Positions 44,764 through 56,807 of a stretch of 64,000 bases of DNA are shown piece after piece. This stretch comes from Locusta migratoria (taxonomy: Eukaryota; Arthropoda; Insecta; Orthoptera; Acrididae): assembly GCA_026315105.1 (NCBI GenBank), contig CM048746.1, positions 348,505,548 to 348,569,547 on the forward strand, given 5' to 3'. The position numbers were made by a program, and so were the translations under genes. The notes below the pieces were generated by a model that was not told the origin of the DNA, searched no databases, and saw only the letters and a program-made list of their open reading frames with translations. The number at the start of each line of letters is the position of its first letter. Positions within the stretch are counted from its first letter, which is position 1.

Positions 44764-45668
44764 CTTATTTAGATGAGTGGTATCGGCAGATTATACTACC
44801 ATCATCGGATTGTTACTTACATACGGCACATCACAGAGGAAACCTAGTTTTATTAGATTTGGTCTGTGATGCACGGTATGTAAATCACAGATTCGATGAC
44901 TGAGATGTAATCTGCATCTAAGTAGAATATAATCTTGGCTGTTATTAACATGATAAAAAAATAAATTATGAAGAATTAAAGTAAGACAATTGGATATTGA
45001 TTTTTAACTTCATATCTCGTAAAATCTAGCCTTCATTAATCTATATTGTTTAGGTTTTTTTATTTTATTTTATTATTTTTTATATGGATTATGTTTGAGG
45101 ACTTTACCTAAAAGTTTTCTCTTTCTCCCTCGTAATTTTCAAGAAGCGTGGATAGACAGAAAATGATTTTTTTCTTTATGTCATGAACATACACATACAA
45201 CACTCAAGGCGGGATAGCAATGGACGATTTGATGTTCTCTTACTTTAATATTTTTACGGTTTGCAAGGGGGAAGGTGACCCCGAGAAGAAGCTGCAAAAC
45301 AAACGAAACGGTATTATCGCACTAGACGCAGTATAGAATGTCTGAAAGAGTGAATAGTTAGGAAATACAAAAAATATGAAAAGGGTAACTTTCTTTTGAA
45401 CGACCTGTGAATTGACAATAAAAGGCATCTCTAGCCAGACTACTAAAGAATAATATCGGAAGTAACTGTAGACGGATTTGTTGCGAATAGAAAGGTAGAG
45501 CAGAAGTGAATTTCTACGATCAGTTTTATGATTATTATCATCAGAATTGACATAGGATCGCCGGTGACAATAACAGTGCAGAAGTCGCAAGTAGAAGATG
45601 AATAATCAGAGAAAATGTATTAAGATAATAAACTTGCAATTCAGAAAGCAAATAATGATAAAAAATAT
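44764..45668. other. No gene seen
   Basis: AT-rich, including a T/A run at 45055-45085. The minus frame 45240-45590 has no family resemblance. Confidence 0.45.
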
Positions 45669-46036
45669 ACAGGTTTCCACCCAAGATCGTTGTTTATTCA
45701 TTAGGAAGGCCGGTTTCGAAGTGTCTTAGACGTCATTTTCTGATCTCCTGTCCCGCTCAATGTTACATCTCATTGGATGTTCCTTGGATATTCGCTATGC
45801 AGCCGTTAAGGAAATGTCTACAGTAAATCTAATGATGTATACAACTATACAATCATTGCTTGTATTTCACATCTGTATAGATGCATGCAATTGTACCAAG
45901 ATATCTGTAATGAGTGGGAATAGGTAAGCCCTACATGAGATGTAACATTGAGTGGGACAGAAGGTCAGAAGATGTCTATGACACGTGTAAACCGGTCATC
46001 CTAATAAATAAACAGCGATCTTGGCTGGAAACCTAT
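45669..46036. mobile_element. Foldback element, degraded hammerhead-like core
   Basis: Arms of about 105 bp (45669-45776 and 45932-46036) share caagatcg.tgtttatt.att, ctcaatgttacatctcat and the GGTTTC-type box. The left arm keeps GAAACC and the right arm keeps the GAAGATG part, so the ancestral CTGAAGA ... GAAAC can only be inferred by comparing arms. Confidence 0.55.
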
Positions 46037-46670
46037 GTAAATTGATTCTAGATTGCCCCAACTATCTATGAGTTCCACACCAAAAATATAATAATCATGG
46101 GAGAGTAGATTGAGTTTGTAAGAGGAGTAGAAGCAGTCGTGGCTACAGAATATAATTAGGATAATAGAAGTGTGAGAATGAAGAATTGAGTTTGTCAATA
46201 GGTAATATAGAATACTCTCTTCAAGTATCAGACAGTGAAGAGGTATGAATCGATGTTATAAGAACTAACCTGCCGAAATATTGACAAAGTATGAGATGAG
46301 AATGAAGGTCTCTAACTACGGGGATACTGCGATTATTAAGAGTTTGTGCCACTTGTATGGAGTGACATATGAATATTGTATATCTTACCATATCAATGAA
46401 TCACAGGACATTTAAGGTAGTTGCCCTTAAAACAGAATGTTTCAAAAGTAGAATGCACCAGTTAATTCGTCGCCAATGTGCTCAAGCTGCTTGAGTGACT
46501 TTCTAGCTAAACGGCCTATTTTTTTTTTTTTTAAACTGAAACCTTTGCGATATTTGTCCAAACAATCATAAGTAAGTTCTTCTCACTTCATCTCCGTTAT
46601 AAAGGCTATTTAAGGTCGTAAAATATTGTAAATGCAACCTAAAGTCGTCGAGTAGACAGGAGAATGTGAT
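46037..46670. other. No gene seen
   Basis: A T run at about 46519-46532. No element recognised. Confidence 0.45.
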
Positions 46671-47052
46671 GAATTGGTAGTGCTGCAAAATCTGGTATTG
46701 CTTTGTATTGCAGACCACACTTCATGTATAGTGCGATTCCAATGACGTCTTTCGGTATTACAAAAATCATATTTGTATCTCCTTTGTGACTAGCCACATT
46801 TATGGACATAAATGGCTTTAAAAGTTGATCAATACGCACATATTTGCAGACAAATCTGTAGTATGTATTGAACTAGTCTGTAAAAATGTGTGTATTGAAT
46901 AACTTTTAAATACATGTATTTACAGAAGTGCAGCAGACTCATAAATGAGATATAAATCTGATGATGGTAATACGAAACGCGTCATTGAAGTCGCCCTGTA
47001 CACGAAGTGTGGCCTGCAATAACCAGCTTTTCGCAGCACTACCAATTAATTC
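46671..47052. mobile_element. Foldback element with hammerhead-like core on the + strand
   Basis: Left arm 46671-46800 and right arm 46910-47052 are imperfect complements (gaattggtagtgctgc, ggccacact-type and cgtcattg-type blocks). The right arm reads CTGATGA (46958-46964), a short TGGTAATAC spacer and GAAACGCGTC (from 46974). The spacer could form only a 3-bp stem, so stem II is shortened. Confidence 0.6.
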
Positions 47053-47234
47053 TATTTAAGGTTAATGTACCAGCACCTCAGACTCGCATCATCATCAATG
47101 TACCCATTACGTGAAAGCGCTGGATTTCAGCTGATCTTGTACAGTAAACCTAAAATGATAATGTTGCCGCTGTTTGCTCCTTGAGAATATGGAACAATGG
47201 AACAAATATATATCAATCTTCCAGTCTTCCATTA

Positions 47235-47456
47235 GTCAGACTCCTCCTTTCCGTTCTGTGTTCACCTACTCCTCCCCCCCCCCATTTCCTCCTGTCCCTT
47301 TCTCTGTCCGTTTCTTCCTCACCCTCCATCACCATCGCCCCTCTATCATTCCCCTACTCTCACCTTTCTCTCTCTGCCCGTCCCTCCCCTTTCTGTCCGT
47401 CTCCAGCTACTCCTCTCCCTCTTGTGTATCAAAACACACACACACAGGCGCGCGCG
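47235..47456. repeat. Pyrimidine-rich tract with terminal (CA)n(CG)n
   Basis: About 180 bp of almost pure C/T on the plus strand, then acacacacacac and gcgcgcgcg. The two overlapping plus-strand frames here are composition artefacts. Confidence 0.8.
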
Positions 47457-47605
47457 CGTGGCACTTTCAGTCACGCCACGTCTTGAATTCGGGTAAGAAT
47501 TTTCTGTGACCAAGAGAGACTACAATAAATAGCTTCATTTACAAATTACTAAATTTTATACCCCATAGTTTATGAATTATAGCCATTCGAATTTCTTAAA
47601 TTATA
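47457..47605. repeat. Direct repeat, copy 1
   Basis: The sequence ggcactttcagtcacgccac, ttttctgtgaccaagagaga, ataccccatagttt and agccattcgaatttcttaaa recurs at 48395-48545 in the same order. Confidence 0.7.
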
Positions 47606-47749
47606 TATATGCCAAGTTTTATGATGAGTGGGTAAACAAAGTACACTCCTATATGCTAAGTTCACTGGCTTGCAATTACAAAAATTTCCTTCATGAAAAA
47701 TACTTTTATGTGCTGAATTTCATTGTGACTAGTCAAACAGTTTCGATGT

Positions 47750-47930
47750 TTGTTCTACACTCCGCCATGCACCTACGGAGGCTTACGAAAGGTAACCTTC
47801 ATTCCACATTACATTCGATTGCGTTCAGCCGTTTAAAGGGTGAAGAACAAAAAATGTGTTGACCCACTTTAAGGTACCCTCCACCACGCACCGTACGGTG
47901 CCTTACGAAAGGTAGCCCATGTATTAATGC
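47750..47930. repeat. Short tandem-like repeat around cttacgaaaggta
   Basis: The phrase gccatgcacctacggaggct + tacgaaaggtaacc (47764) recurs as accacgcaccgtacggtgcc + ttacgaaaggtagc (47882), 118 bp apart. A weaker echo (accatgcatcatacgaagtt) lies at 48111. Confidence 0.45.
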
Positions 47931-48394
47931 ACGGTATCAGATATTTTCATTCCAAATGTCAGTCAAACTGTCCATTCCTTTAAGCATGCAGCAGTAGCCC
48001 ACGTATTAATCTATGAAAATTCTACCTCTGTTACAAATTTCTTTCATATCCGCCCAGACATTTCAGCGTGAAGACGTAAGAAATAAATTAATTAATTATG
48101 CATAACCCCCACCATGCATCATACGAAGTTAATTTTAGAATGCATATAACCATCGCGCGAGTGCAAGCAATGAGTTGGCAAATTTTCATCGCCATAGGAA
48201 GTACGGAACGGCAAAGCCCGTTAATAATACTAACGAAATGAAAAACAAACAGGCATTAATTTTTTTACTCCAGATGACGCATTCACTTTATAGCATTTCC
48301 ATGTGTCGCTAAGGCTGTCGGAGCCTCGAATCAAGGTTAATTCTTCATCGCAAATACAGACCATAGCCGTACCATAATTTTCTGGAAGTCTTCG

Positions 48395-48550
48395 TGGCAC
48401 TTTCAATCACGCAGCGCCTTGTATTCGGGTAAGGATAGAAGCCCGAATTTTCTGTGACCAAGAGAGAATACGATAAATATCTTAATTCCAAAATTACTGA
48501 AATTTATACCCCATAGTTTTTGAATTTTAGCCATTCGAATTTCTTAAATT
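48395..48550. repeat. Direct repeat, copy 2
   Basis: The second copy of 47457-47605, about 940 bp away, with a small internal insertion after attcgggtaag. The 800 bp between copies hold no recognised gene. Confidence 0.7.
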
Positions 48551-49270
48551 TTGTCAGTTTTATATTCACATAGCGATAATCAAAATTTTAAGTACTTTTA
48601 ACGTACACTAAACCTTGAAATTTAAATTTTGATTAGTGTTCAGCCAATGAAAGGAGAAAAAACTGTAACATACCTAACTCTGTCCCCTTTTACAAGAGTT
48701 CATCAGTTTACTTTGCGATTCGTAACAGGAATTCAGCTTAGTGTATTTTATACACTTCCCGGAGAGTATGTGAATGACGAATAATTTTACCAACAGCACA
48801 AATAACTTTGTAACACGAGGACACGGCAGTGTCTCCGCAAGTTTGAGCAAAATCAAACAAACAGGTACACAGCCGTAGAATCCCCTCATCGAACCGACAC
48901 ACACCCTTGTCGAAACCCGTGTAGCTGGAAGCCTGAATAGACAGTGACCAACAGCACGTGTTATGACTAGCTATGCTGCCAAATTTACTACTATTTAAAT
49001 GGCACACAGTACAAAGATGGTCTAGAAAGTACACTATATAATAATCAGTTGTAATGTTAGTTTTCAAATGCTAGGTGTAAATAAACGTTTTGCAGTGAAT
49101 AAAGACATACAGACGAAATAAATTTGATGTAACAGTTACTTTGAGCTTGGTGTAACATATGGACAGTATATAAATAATTTCACTTGCTTTCTTCCTGTAG
49201 TTAATGTAAAAGTTGAATATTATAGTACTATAAAGCTTTGATACCTGTTCAGATATTGGGCAAACGGCAG
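48551..49270. other. No gene seen
   Basis: AT-rich sequence; the minus frames 48674-49067 match nothing. Confidence 0.4.
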
Positions 49271-49601
49271 GTACGAGGACAAGGCGCGAAAGAGCAAATG
49301 TGTCTCACACTTTCGCAGCATACAGTTGTGCGTCACGGCAGTCACAGCATGGGACATGGGTATTACAGGAGGGAGTAGTGGCGGGGAGCGTTTTTAACTT
49401 GCAGACGTCAGGGTGCTTCAGCCTTCAAACACTGTTGTATGAAATTTGGTCCCTTAAAGGCTCCGTTAAACAGGGAGCGGGCAGCCCGCGAGGGCAGAAC
49501 GCACTGTTGTCCGCCGCGTTCCTCAACAGTCATACAGACCGCGGCGTTCCAGCTGTTGACTGGCACCTGTAGTGCGTGAGTCAGCCGCGGAACGTATAAA
49601 C

Positions 49602-49886
49602 ATGAGCAGTAGTTCAGATGAAGACGAATTTCTACTTCTCCCCACGGTTGCGTCAAAGAAGCGAAGAAAATGGGTATATGAAATTAATACGAAACGAGAA
49701 GAATATGGTAAATTTCATCGTCTTTGTAAAGCACTGTGGTCGTGTAAAGACCGCGTACTTTTTTTTTTTTTTTTTTTTTTTATGTCTCGCGAACAGTTTG
49801 AAACGTATTCAGTAACGTATTATAAATATTCAATCGAACTGGAGAAAGCCTATTGGATCTCTGGAAAGATTGTCAATTTTTTTGAG
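49602..49886 (+). pseudogene. HARBI1-like (PIF/Harbinger) transposase 5' exon, disrupted
   Basis: From ATG at 49602 the frame reads MSSSSDEDEFLLLPT, KKRRKWVYEINTKREEYGKF and HRLCKALWSCKDRV, matching the N-terminus of insect HARBI1/ALP1-like nucleases (short acidic start, WVH.IN..R...GE.H.L). A run of 23 T (about 49759-49781) then puts seven Phe before MSREQFETY, where family members have a short YFRMS linker. A GTAAGC donor follows at 49887. The catalytic DDE domain is not found downstream. Upstream, 49270-49600 is GC-rich and may be the element's end or promoter. Confidence 0.6.
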
Positions 49887-50320
49887 GTAAGCATGTTATT
49901 TATTACACGTTTGATTCATTTTAATGTTTCATTTATTGTTTATTGAAACAAAAATGTTGACTTTTATGAGGCATATTACAACTAAATATCATGATCGTAG
50001 TTTGAGCTGTAAATAAATTCCCGCCAAAATCTGAACCTACCCTAATATCATTACATTTCTAAAGAGACAAACAAATGCAATCCTGCACTAATAGTATTAC
50101 ACAAAAAAAAACCTTAACGTCCACTTTAGCTTTTTGAGATAATTTTTCAGTTAGTAAACACGTGCAATGCACTGTTATTGGATTCTTCCGGTGGGTGTTG
50201 CATCTTATGGGTCACCAACTTGTCTGACAAGGGTAACTACTTTACCTGAAGGTAGTAGCGTGTCAACATGTCGAGCGTGAACCAGCGGCGATCTGTTTCG
50301 AACGGTATGAACCAATTTCA

Positions 50321-50352
<32 letters not shown>

Positions 50353-50500
50353 GATATAGTGCCCATTTGAACTAAATGGAAGGAGCCGGTAAGTTCAAAT
50401 GGCTGTGAATGTTTCCAATGAAACAGCAAACTCACAGAAAGGATTCAGTAAGCCCTGCGTGCCCGAGCCCACATCAGTGGACATCTTTGTAGTTTGTTTT
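49887..50500. other. No gene seen; poly(A) tract at 50321-50351
   Basis: No continuation of the Harbinger frame is recognisable. The 31-bp A run interrupts otherwise unremarkable sequence. Confidence 0.5.
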
Positions 50501-50705
50501 TACACTGTAAACTGGAAAAAAATTATTCAAATGCTTGTAAAGCTATGGGACGAAACTGCAGGGACCATCGATCCAAAGACTTACAAACTACTTAAACTAA
50601 CTTATGCTAAGAACAACAACAACACACACACACATGTTTGAGGGTGCACTCGAACCGACGAGGACATTCGCGCGCTCTGTAGAAGGCACCTTAGAGAACA
50701 TGGCC
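50500..50705 (-). repeat. SINE-C copy, diverged
   Basis: The sequence attcaaatgcttgtaaagct, gggaccatcgatccaaagac, aacaacaacacacacacaca and cactcgaaccgacgaggaca follows the order of the family at 24835-25012, with a degraded tRNA-like head at the right. Confidence 0.5.
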
Positions 50706-53690
50706 GTGTAACACGGCAAAAAAATTATTATATTTTATAATAAGATTCAAAGGTCCTTATTTATTAATAATCATTCATCAAAATGTTGTGAGCTGACAAC
50801 TGACTTACCCGCTCCAGGAGCTTGTACTCTCGGCAGTCATGCTGTTGTTGACAAACAGCACGTGCCTTGCCTGTAACATGCACACTAGAAGACGCAAAGA
50901 TGAAAAAGGCTATATGAAGTACTTGCCTTCCAGATAATGGACTTGTACATGCAGTTGTATCCACATAATTAAATTATGCAGTGATTGATCAGAACCATCC
51001 ATTATTTCTTTCACGCTCGTCATTGGGGACAGAATATTTAAAACATTTCTAGAAGATGTGAAACAATAATCAATTTCCAAAGAGATAAACTTGTATTTTA
51101 TGGAAGTGAATACTGTAACCCCAAAAATAATTTGGGGTTCCAGAAAGTTCCGTTCTAAGACTTGAACAAATTAAAGTCCAAATTGTAAATCAAATAAAGT
51201 TTCACTAATAGTTGTTCAGAGCTAGTTTCATAATAAGAAACATAATAAGAACAATACTTGAAAATCTTAAAATAAAGGAATACACACAAATAATACCTCA
51301 AGGCGGGAGACCTTCGGACAAACAGTCATTGCTTTCAAAAATTTACCCATTAATATCAGGACATCGCTTATGGCACCATTAAGAAATACAATCCAATGAT
51401 AATATTAGAGGGTGTAGTTTGGTGAAGGGCCAGAAGCTAAAATTCACAGTCTGTCCACGTAGACTCCAGAAAATATAGGTCAATTTGTTGCCGAGTTTGC
51501 TAACTGTGGTCTGTTGGACCCAGTCGGAATTCTAACCAAGGTCCAAGACCATTGCTCTAATCAGTACGACACTAGTATATACAGTCTTCAACACGCCTGT
51601 ACGGGTTAATATAACACACCTCTCGCAAGACCCAAATCTTCAAATAATCCACATATTACTAACGTTTTGCCACTACCCATTTCCACTCACCATTCGTAGC
51701 ACCCCACTCTTGGCGTGCATCCGTTATGAAGAATGGATGATTAGCCCTCTTCACCTTGATTGATTTGTAATAGCTGTAGGATCAAAACTGGTTGTTCACT
51801 CTTTTGGTCATGCCCAAAAGGAAAGACATCATATATTCACAAGTCAAAATAATTACAGTATACGTTTGTAGGGTGGTCAATTACTTCTTCATTTATTTTC
51901 TCTCTTTCTGGTACTTTTATGTGTGCTGTGTGTATTGGGAGTAAATTGCTAGTCCTTCTTTACAAAATTTATTCTTACATGTCACAAGGGTTTGCCTCAG
52001 AATGTATTGTTGGATGAATCAGCAGTATGTGTCTTGGATGACAATTTTCTTGTTGTTCTTGGGAACTGTATTCATTAGCTGTTAGGCGCTGTCCCTGCCT
52101 GCGGATGGCAGAGCTGGGCTGGTGTTGCCTAGACAGGCTGGTCGCTGGCGACACGTTTATTGGGGCAGTTTGTAAGGCGGGACCTATCTGTCGGTAGGCT
52201 CACTACCTGATGTGGCTGCACTCTCTGGAAAACATTCGATAATGCATCGCTTCCCTTTTTGATAGCAGGCAGTGTGGGCCGCATTCTGTGGGGTTCCTAT
52301 CATCACGGAGCCTCTTTGTACGGCTTTGGGGAGGTTATCTTGGGAGGTTATCTGTTAGCCTTCCCGTCTGCAGAACTGCAGCTGAGGGTTTTTCAGGGTG
52401 ATATACTGCCTGCCGTCCTGTGGAATATTGGCGAACAATGGAGTCCTCTCTTGTCAGTTGTTTCATGTCGCCTTTCCACTTTTCTCTTTTATTTGTGGCT
52501 ATTCCGGATGCGAGCTTACTAGATAAGACTTTAAATTCCTTTTAGGGCAAAAGGCTGGGGAACGATGGGCGTGAGGACAGTTGACCCTGGTGGCGTCCTT
52601 TAGAGGCGATATGATTGGATCTGTCTGTGTAGGCGGCAGGTCTACCTATCTGTCATAGCTGCCTGTCCATCCCATTGGCGGGAAGGTTAGAGTTCTCGAG
52701 TCATTGGTATATCGAGTTTAGGTAGGCGGTGACGGACGAAGAGTAAGTGCACACTTCTCGTATAGGCTCCAACTATTCCGGACGTTTTCTTTTATACCTT
52801 TTACCTGACAACTGCTATCTGCCATGAAACTGGGGCTGTAATAGTTTAATGTCGATACTGCTTCACAGATAGTAACGAGATTCTCATGCGGAAGAATTTA
52901 TTCTCTTTCAGCTCCACTCCTTCAACATCGTGCTAGTGTTGTTATATAAAGTTGCAGTAATCGCCCATCAGTGTGTATGTGCGTACGTATGTTCGATGTT
53001 TGACTTCTCTCTCGTATAAATAATTACTTAGAGCCTCTGTCCACCTTTCTAGTTTTTCCCAATAGGACAACACCAAATGTATAGCCGGATGTTTCACTGT
53101 ATTAATTAATTTAGTGCTGAAAATATTACATGTAAAATTTGCTTATCAAACATGTATTTCACTATGTTAACCGATTTTACTGCATTTCATGTCCTTTTCA
53201 TAAATATTTGTATTCATTTACAGCCATTGCTTAACTACACTTTCTAGATAGGTAGAGGATAGGTAGAGGACTGTGTTTATTATTTGGTGCGCTCTGATCA
53301 ATTATCTCGCCACCTTGCTTGTAGATTTAGGGTGTTGGATCTTTCTCCATGTTTTTAATAAAAAATATGGTGGCAACCATTGATATTAACATTAATGAGG
53401 ATTGTATTTAAAATTAATTTGCATATCTGTGATTTTGCATATTTGCATAACAGTGGACCGTTTCTGACGATTAAAAAATATATCCACTCGGTGGGGTGAT
53501 CCCTCCTTTTTGACGTGACGTCATACAAGTTGTGATATCTGGGTTCTGAAGTTTTATCATCGGCAGAATGAACTAAATTGGTTCGAATTCTCTCTGTCAG
53601 TTCTACAGAGTGGAGACTACAACATTTCGACGAGAAAGTGGTAATAATAAAAAGTTGCTGCAGAGGGGTTGGTGTTGACTTGTGTTTATC
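50706..53690. other. Large unassigned region
   Basis: 51480-51600 contains tRNA-like scraps (ctaaccaaggtccaagacca). 52050-52800 is GC-richer, with the plus frame 52259-52522 that I cannot assign. The rest is AT-rich. No gene is supported. Confidence 0.4.
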
Positions 53691-53694
53691 AAAC

Positions 53695-54820
53695 GAATTA
53701 CACAAGCAGTAGTGCAATGCAACAAGAACGTGATGTTCCCGAAGCTATAGCATGGAGAGCCATAGAAAGGTTTGAAGTAGGACAGACACAAGGAAGGTGT
53801 CTGCAGCTGCTGATCCCGAAGTGTGATTTCCAAGACCTGTACGCGGTTTCACTCAGCAGGACCATTATCTCCGGTTAACAGCCAGTCGAGACCGGAGGCA
53901 AAATGCAACTCAACTGCAACGCAACCTCCGGGCAGCAACATACGTGCAATATCAACATAAACAGTTCGAAAACGCCTTCGGGAATGTGGTCTCTCCGCAC
54001 GGAGGCATAAGTGTCTGTCCCATTAAAACCAAAACACCATATTCTCAACATAAACTGGGCGAATAACATCGTGTTGTGTTCACAGATCATTCAGGTTTTT
54101 GTGTTCAGCCGGACAATCGTCATTCCCACACCTGGTGAGAACTTGGAACTCGGAACAATCATGCTTATGTGCCGCAAATATCAACATATCATAGTGGTGG
54201 ACGAATAGTGTGGGCAGGAGTCAGTATTGCCGGACGCAATGGTACTTTCAATGCTCAGAGGTATAGAGACGAGATCTTTCAATCTTTTGTTGTGTCCTAT
54301 TATGGTGTCATAAGAAATGAGTTCCTTCTGTTGAACGATAAATGTAGTCCTCACAGAGCTGTACTCGTGAACTAAATGCTTGAAACTGAAGGAATTGGAC
54401 GAATGGAAATGTTCAAATGTTTGTAGAGCTTATGGGACTTAACTACGGGGTCATCAGTCCCTAAACTTACAAACTACTTATGCACTAGCTAATACTAAGG
54501 ACGGCATAAATATCCAATCACGAGGGGAGATTCGAACCCATGACCATAGTGGCCGTGCAGTGGACGAATGGAGTGGCCAGCTTGTTCACCGGACTTAAAA
54601 ACTATAGAGATATGTCTGGGATTCACTTGGCAGATGCAATTCAGTCACGCCAGCACCTCCCACAACGGTTGCAGAGCAGCACTCGTGGAAGAATTTTCAA
54701 ATATTCTTCAAAAGTTGAATAATAATCTCATGTTGTCAATGTCACGCTGGTGTGCAATTGTACTGACCGAATTGCTGACACACCATCTTAGAGTACAATG
54801 TGATTGACTTTTTAACTATT
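53695..54820 (+). pseudogene. Tc1-like transposase fossil with SINE insertion
   Basis: Plus-strand frames in order: an N-terminal region (53669-53878, RDVPEAIAWRAIERFEVGQT), a middle piece GGRIVWAGVSIAGRNGTFNA with QRYRDEIF and LLLNDKCSPHRAVLVN (54169-54375, where the QDNARPH-type block reads NDKCSPH), and EWPACSPDLKTIEICLGF (54568 on, the third block, WPA.SPDL..IE). A SINE-A sits between the second and third blocks at 54408-54560. Several frameshifts; inactive. Confidence 0.7.
54408..54560 (-). repeat. tRNA-derived SINE-A inside a Tc1-like fossil
   Basis: Flanked by the perfect 12-bp duplication tggacgaatgga (54396-54407 and 54561-54572). The head is truncated. Confidence 0.9.
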
Positions 54821-55339
54821 ATGATATCCGCATGGTGTCTCGCTCTAAGTAAACGCCATGAAAACCTCAAGTAAAGAGTTGAGACAGTAAAATACCGTGC
54901 TGTATCGCGCAAAATTACAATTGTAAACAATATCTGAATAAAATACGTTTACATTTGTATTATAGCTCACCTGGTCCCTGAATTGTATTGAGCAGTGTGT
55001 GTATGAGGCAGGGCTCGCACACAACCACAAATCGCCAATTCAATTCGAAAGAATCACTTCGGCCAGCCACCAAGAGTTTTTCACTTTCTGTCATTCTGGT
55101 TTGGATTCGCCATTATGACATTCTGTCACTTTATGGAGTCAGGATGACTTTGCTTTATTTGGTTTGGAAGTGAAATTATATTTCTTCTGTTTGTTTAGGC
55201 ATACTGCCAAGATTCACTTATAGGGATCAGCGAAATGCCGCCAGTAACGAGTGAAAATAGGGAGGGACACTACGTCTGTAGTGTGTGAATCAGTTTAAAG
55301 TTTGCGTCAATCAGTAGTAGTGGAAGGGAAGTCCGTGCA
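54821..55339. other. No gene seen
   Basis: Unremarkable sequence. Confidence 0.45.
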
Positions 55340-55530
55340 GCCGGCCGCGGTGGCTGAGGCGCTCCAGTCACGGTCGGCACGGCCACTACGGTCGGGGGTT
55401 CGAATGCCCCCTCGGGCATGGATATTTGTGCCGTCCTAGTTCGTAAGTAGTTGATAAGTAGTTTGTAAGTTTAGGGACTGATGACCCCATAGTTAAGTCC
55501 CATAAACTTAACAAACATTTGAACATTTTT
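55340..55530 (+). repeat. tRNA-derived SINE-A, full length
   Basis: Flanked by gaagtccgtgca (55328-55339) and gaagtccatgca (55531-55542), one mismatch. Confidence 0.88.
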
Positions 55531-55542
55531 GAAGTCCATGCA

Positions 55543-56603
55543 ATCGCGGTGATTATTATGTCCCTATGGCGTAATTGTCGGCGCATATGCGTAGCCAGAA
55601 GGAGAGCAGTATTTGAATCGTAGCTAGGCACAAATTTTCCACTTACCTTATTTATTCAGTATCCACTGACAGCAAACGTAAATTCTTCTGTGGATTGGTT
55701 TTACCTGCACATGGCTGCAGTTGTCACCCTGCGTTGTCAGGGGGCGAGTCTTGTGGCGGCGGTCTGGGCCTTCACGAACCGGCGCGTTAATACTGTCTGC
55801 GGTTGTTTACTAGAGTAGGAGGCTAGCGCTGGGCGGTGTTTGGCTTTGAGGCGCCCGTCTGGAGTAGCCAATGCCGACGGCAGGGTGGCCACCCTTTGAG
55901 CGAGAGAGCGTTGGGTTATTGCTGCCAGGTAGGGGATACGACAGTTCCCTTTGTGCAGACAGTCGCACAGGTCAGAATGAAACAATGGAAGCTGTTCCCG
56001 TGTCCTAATTATTTTCTTTGTGAGAAACTTTCCAGCCATCAATCGTGCCCAATGGAATTTATGAGCTCATAGCAAGCAAACACCAGTTGTATCAGAGTTG
56101 CTATAGAGTTTCATCCCGTTTTATACTACGTGAAATTTAGGTTTCCTTTTTTACTGATGCCTACTCAGATCCCTTCAAATGTCAACTATTTTAGTGCTCT
56201 GATACAAATTGCAACATCGATGTGATTATGACGAAATGCAAATCAAATGAGAAGATTTAAAGTAGAAGAGTATTTTTCACGATTGTACCTCGACATTATC
56301 CAATCAGTCACATCAAAGTACATTGACAACGAATCCAGGGACGCAACTCTTCCCACGTGAAAAGAGTGTCAGTACAGTGGAAGGATATGGTTATGACATG
56401 GACAATGATTAACTTACATAGACACAGTCCCATGAACCGTTTTTTTTAAGCGTTTTTCTCTAGTGTCTACTTGCATTTCCGTTTTTATACCGTGACTAGA
56501 CACCCGCCTTCTAAGTCAATTTAGGTTCCTTTTATCACCTTTGTGTAGTATCGTGTGCAGAAATATCCGAACGACCTCAATTGCGTTCCGCTTGACGTGC
56601 ATG
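55543..56603. other. Unassigned; GC-richer island 55690-56060
   Basis: The island carries overlapping frames on both strands (minus 55737-56042, plus 55836-56072) but no family resemblance. It could be part of an LTR or an exon; neither is supported. Confidence 0.3.
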
Positions 56604-56796
56604 TTCAAATGTTTGTACAGCTTATGGGACTTAACTACGGGGTCATCAGTCCTTAAACTTACAAACTACTTATGAACTACTTACGAACTAGGACGGCACA
56701 AATATCCATGCCCGAGGGGGGATTCGAACCCCCGACGGTAGTGGCCGTACAGACCGTGACTGAAGCGCCTCAGTCTCCTCGGCCACCGCGGCCGGC
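56604..56796 (-). repeat. tRNA-derived SINE-A, full length
   Basis: Flanked by a perfect 11-bp duplication tgacgtgcatg (56593-56603 and 56797-56807). Confidence 0.9.
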
Positions 56797-56807
56797 TGAC
56801 GTGCATG

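Noticed and set aside
45240..45590. 116-residue minus-strand frame
   Set aside because: No family resemblance and no exon signals.
47174..47509. Two overlapping plus-strand frames rich in Pro/Ser
   Set aside because: Produced by a pyrimidine-rich low-complexity tract.
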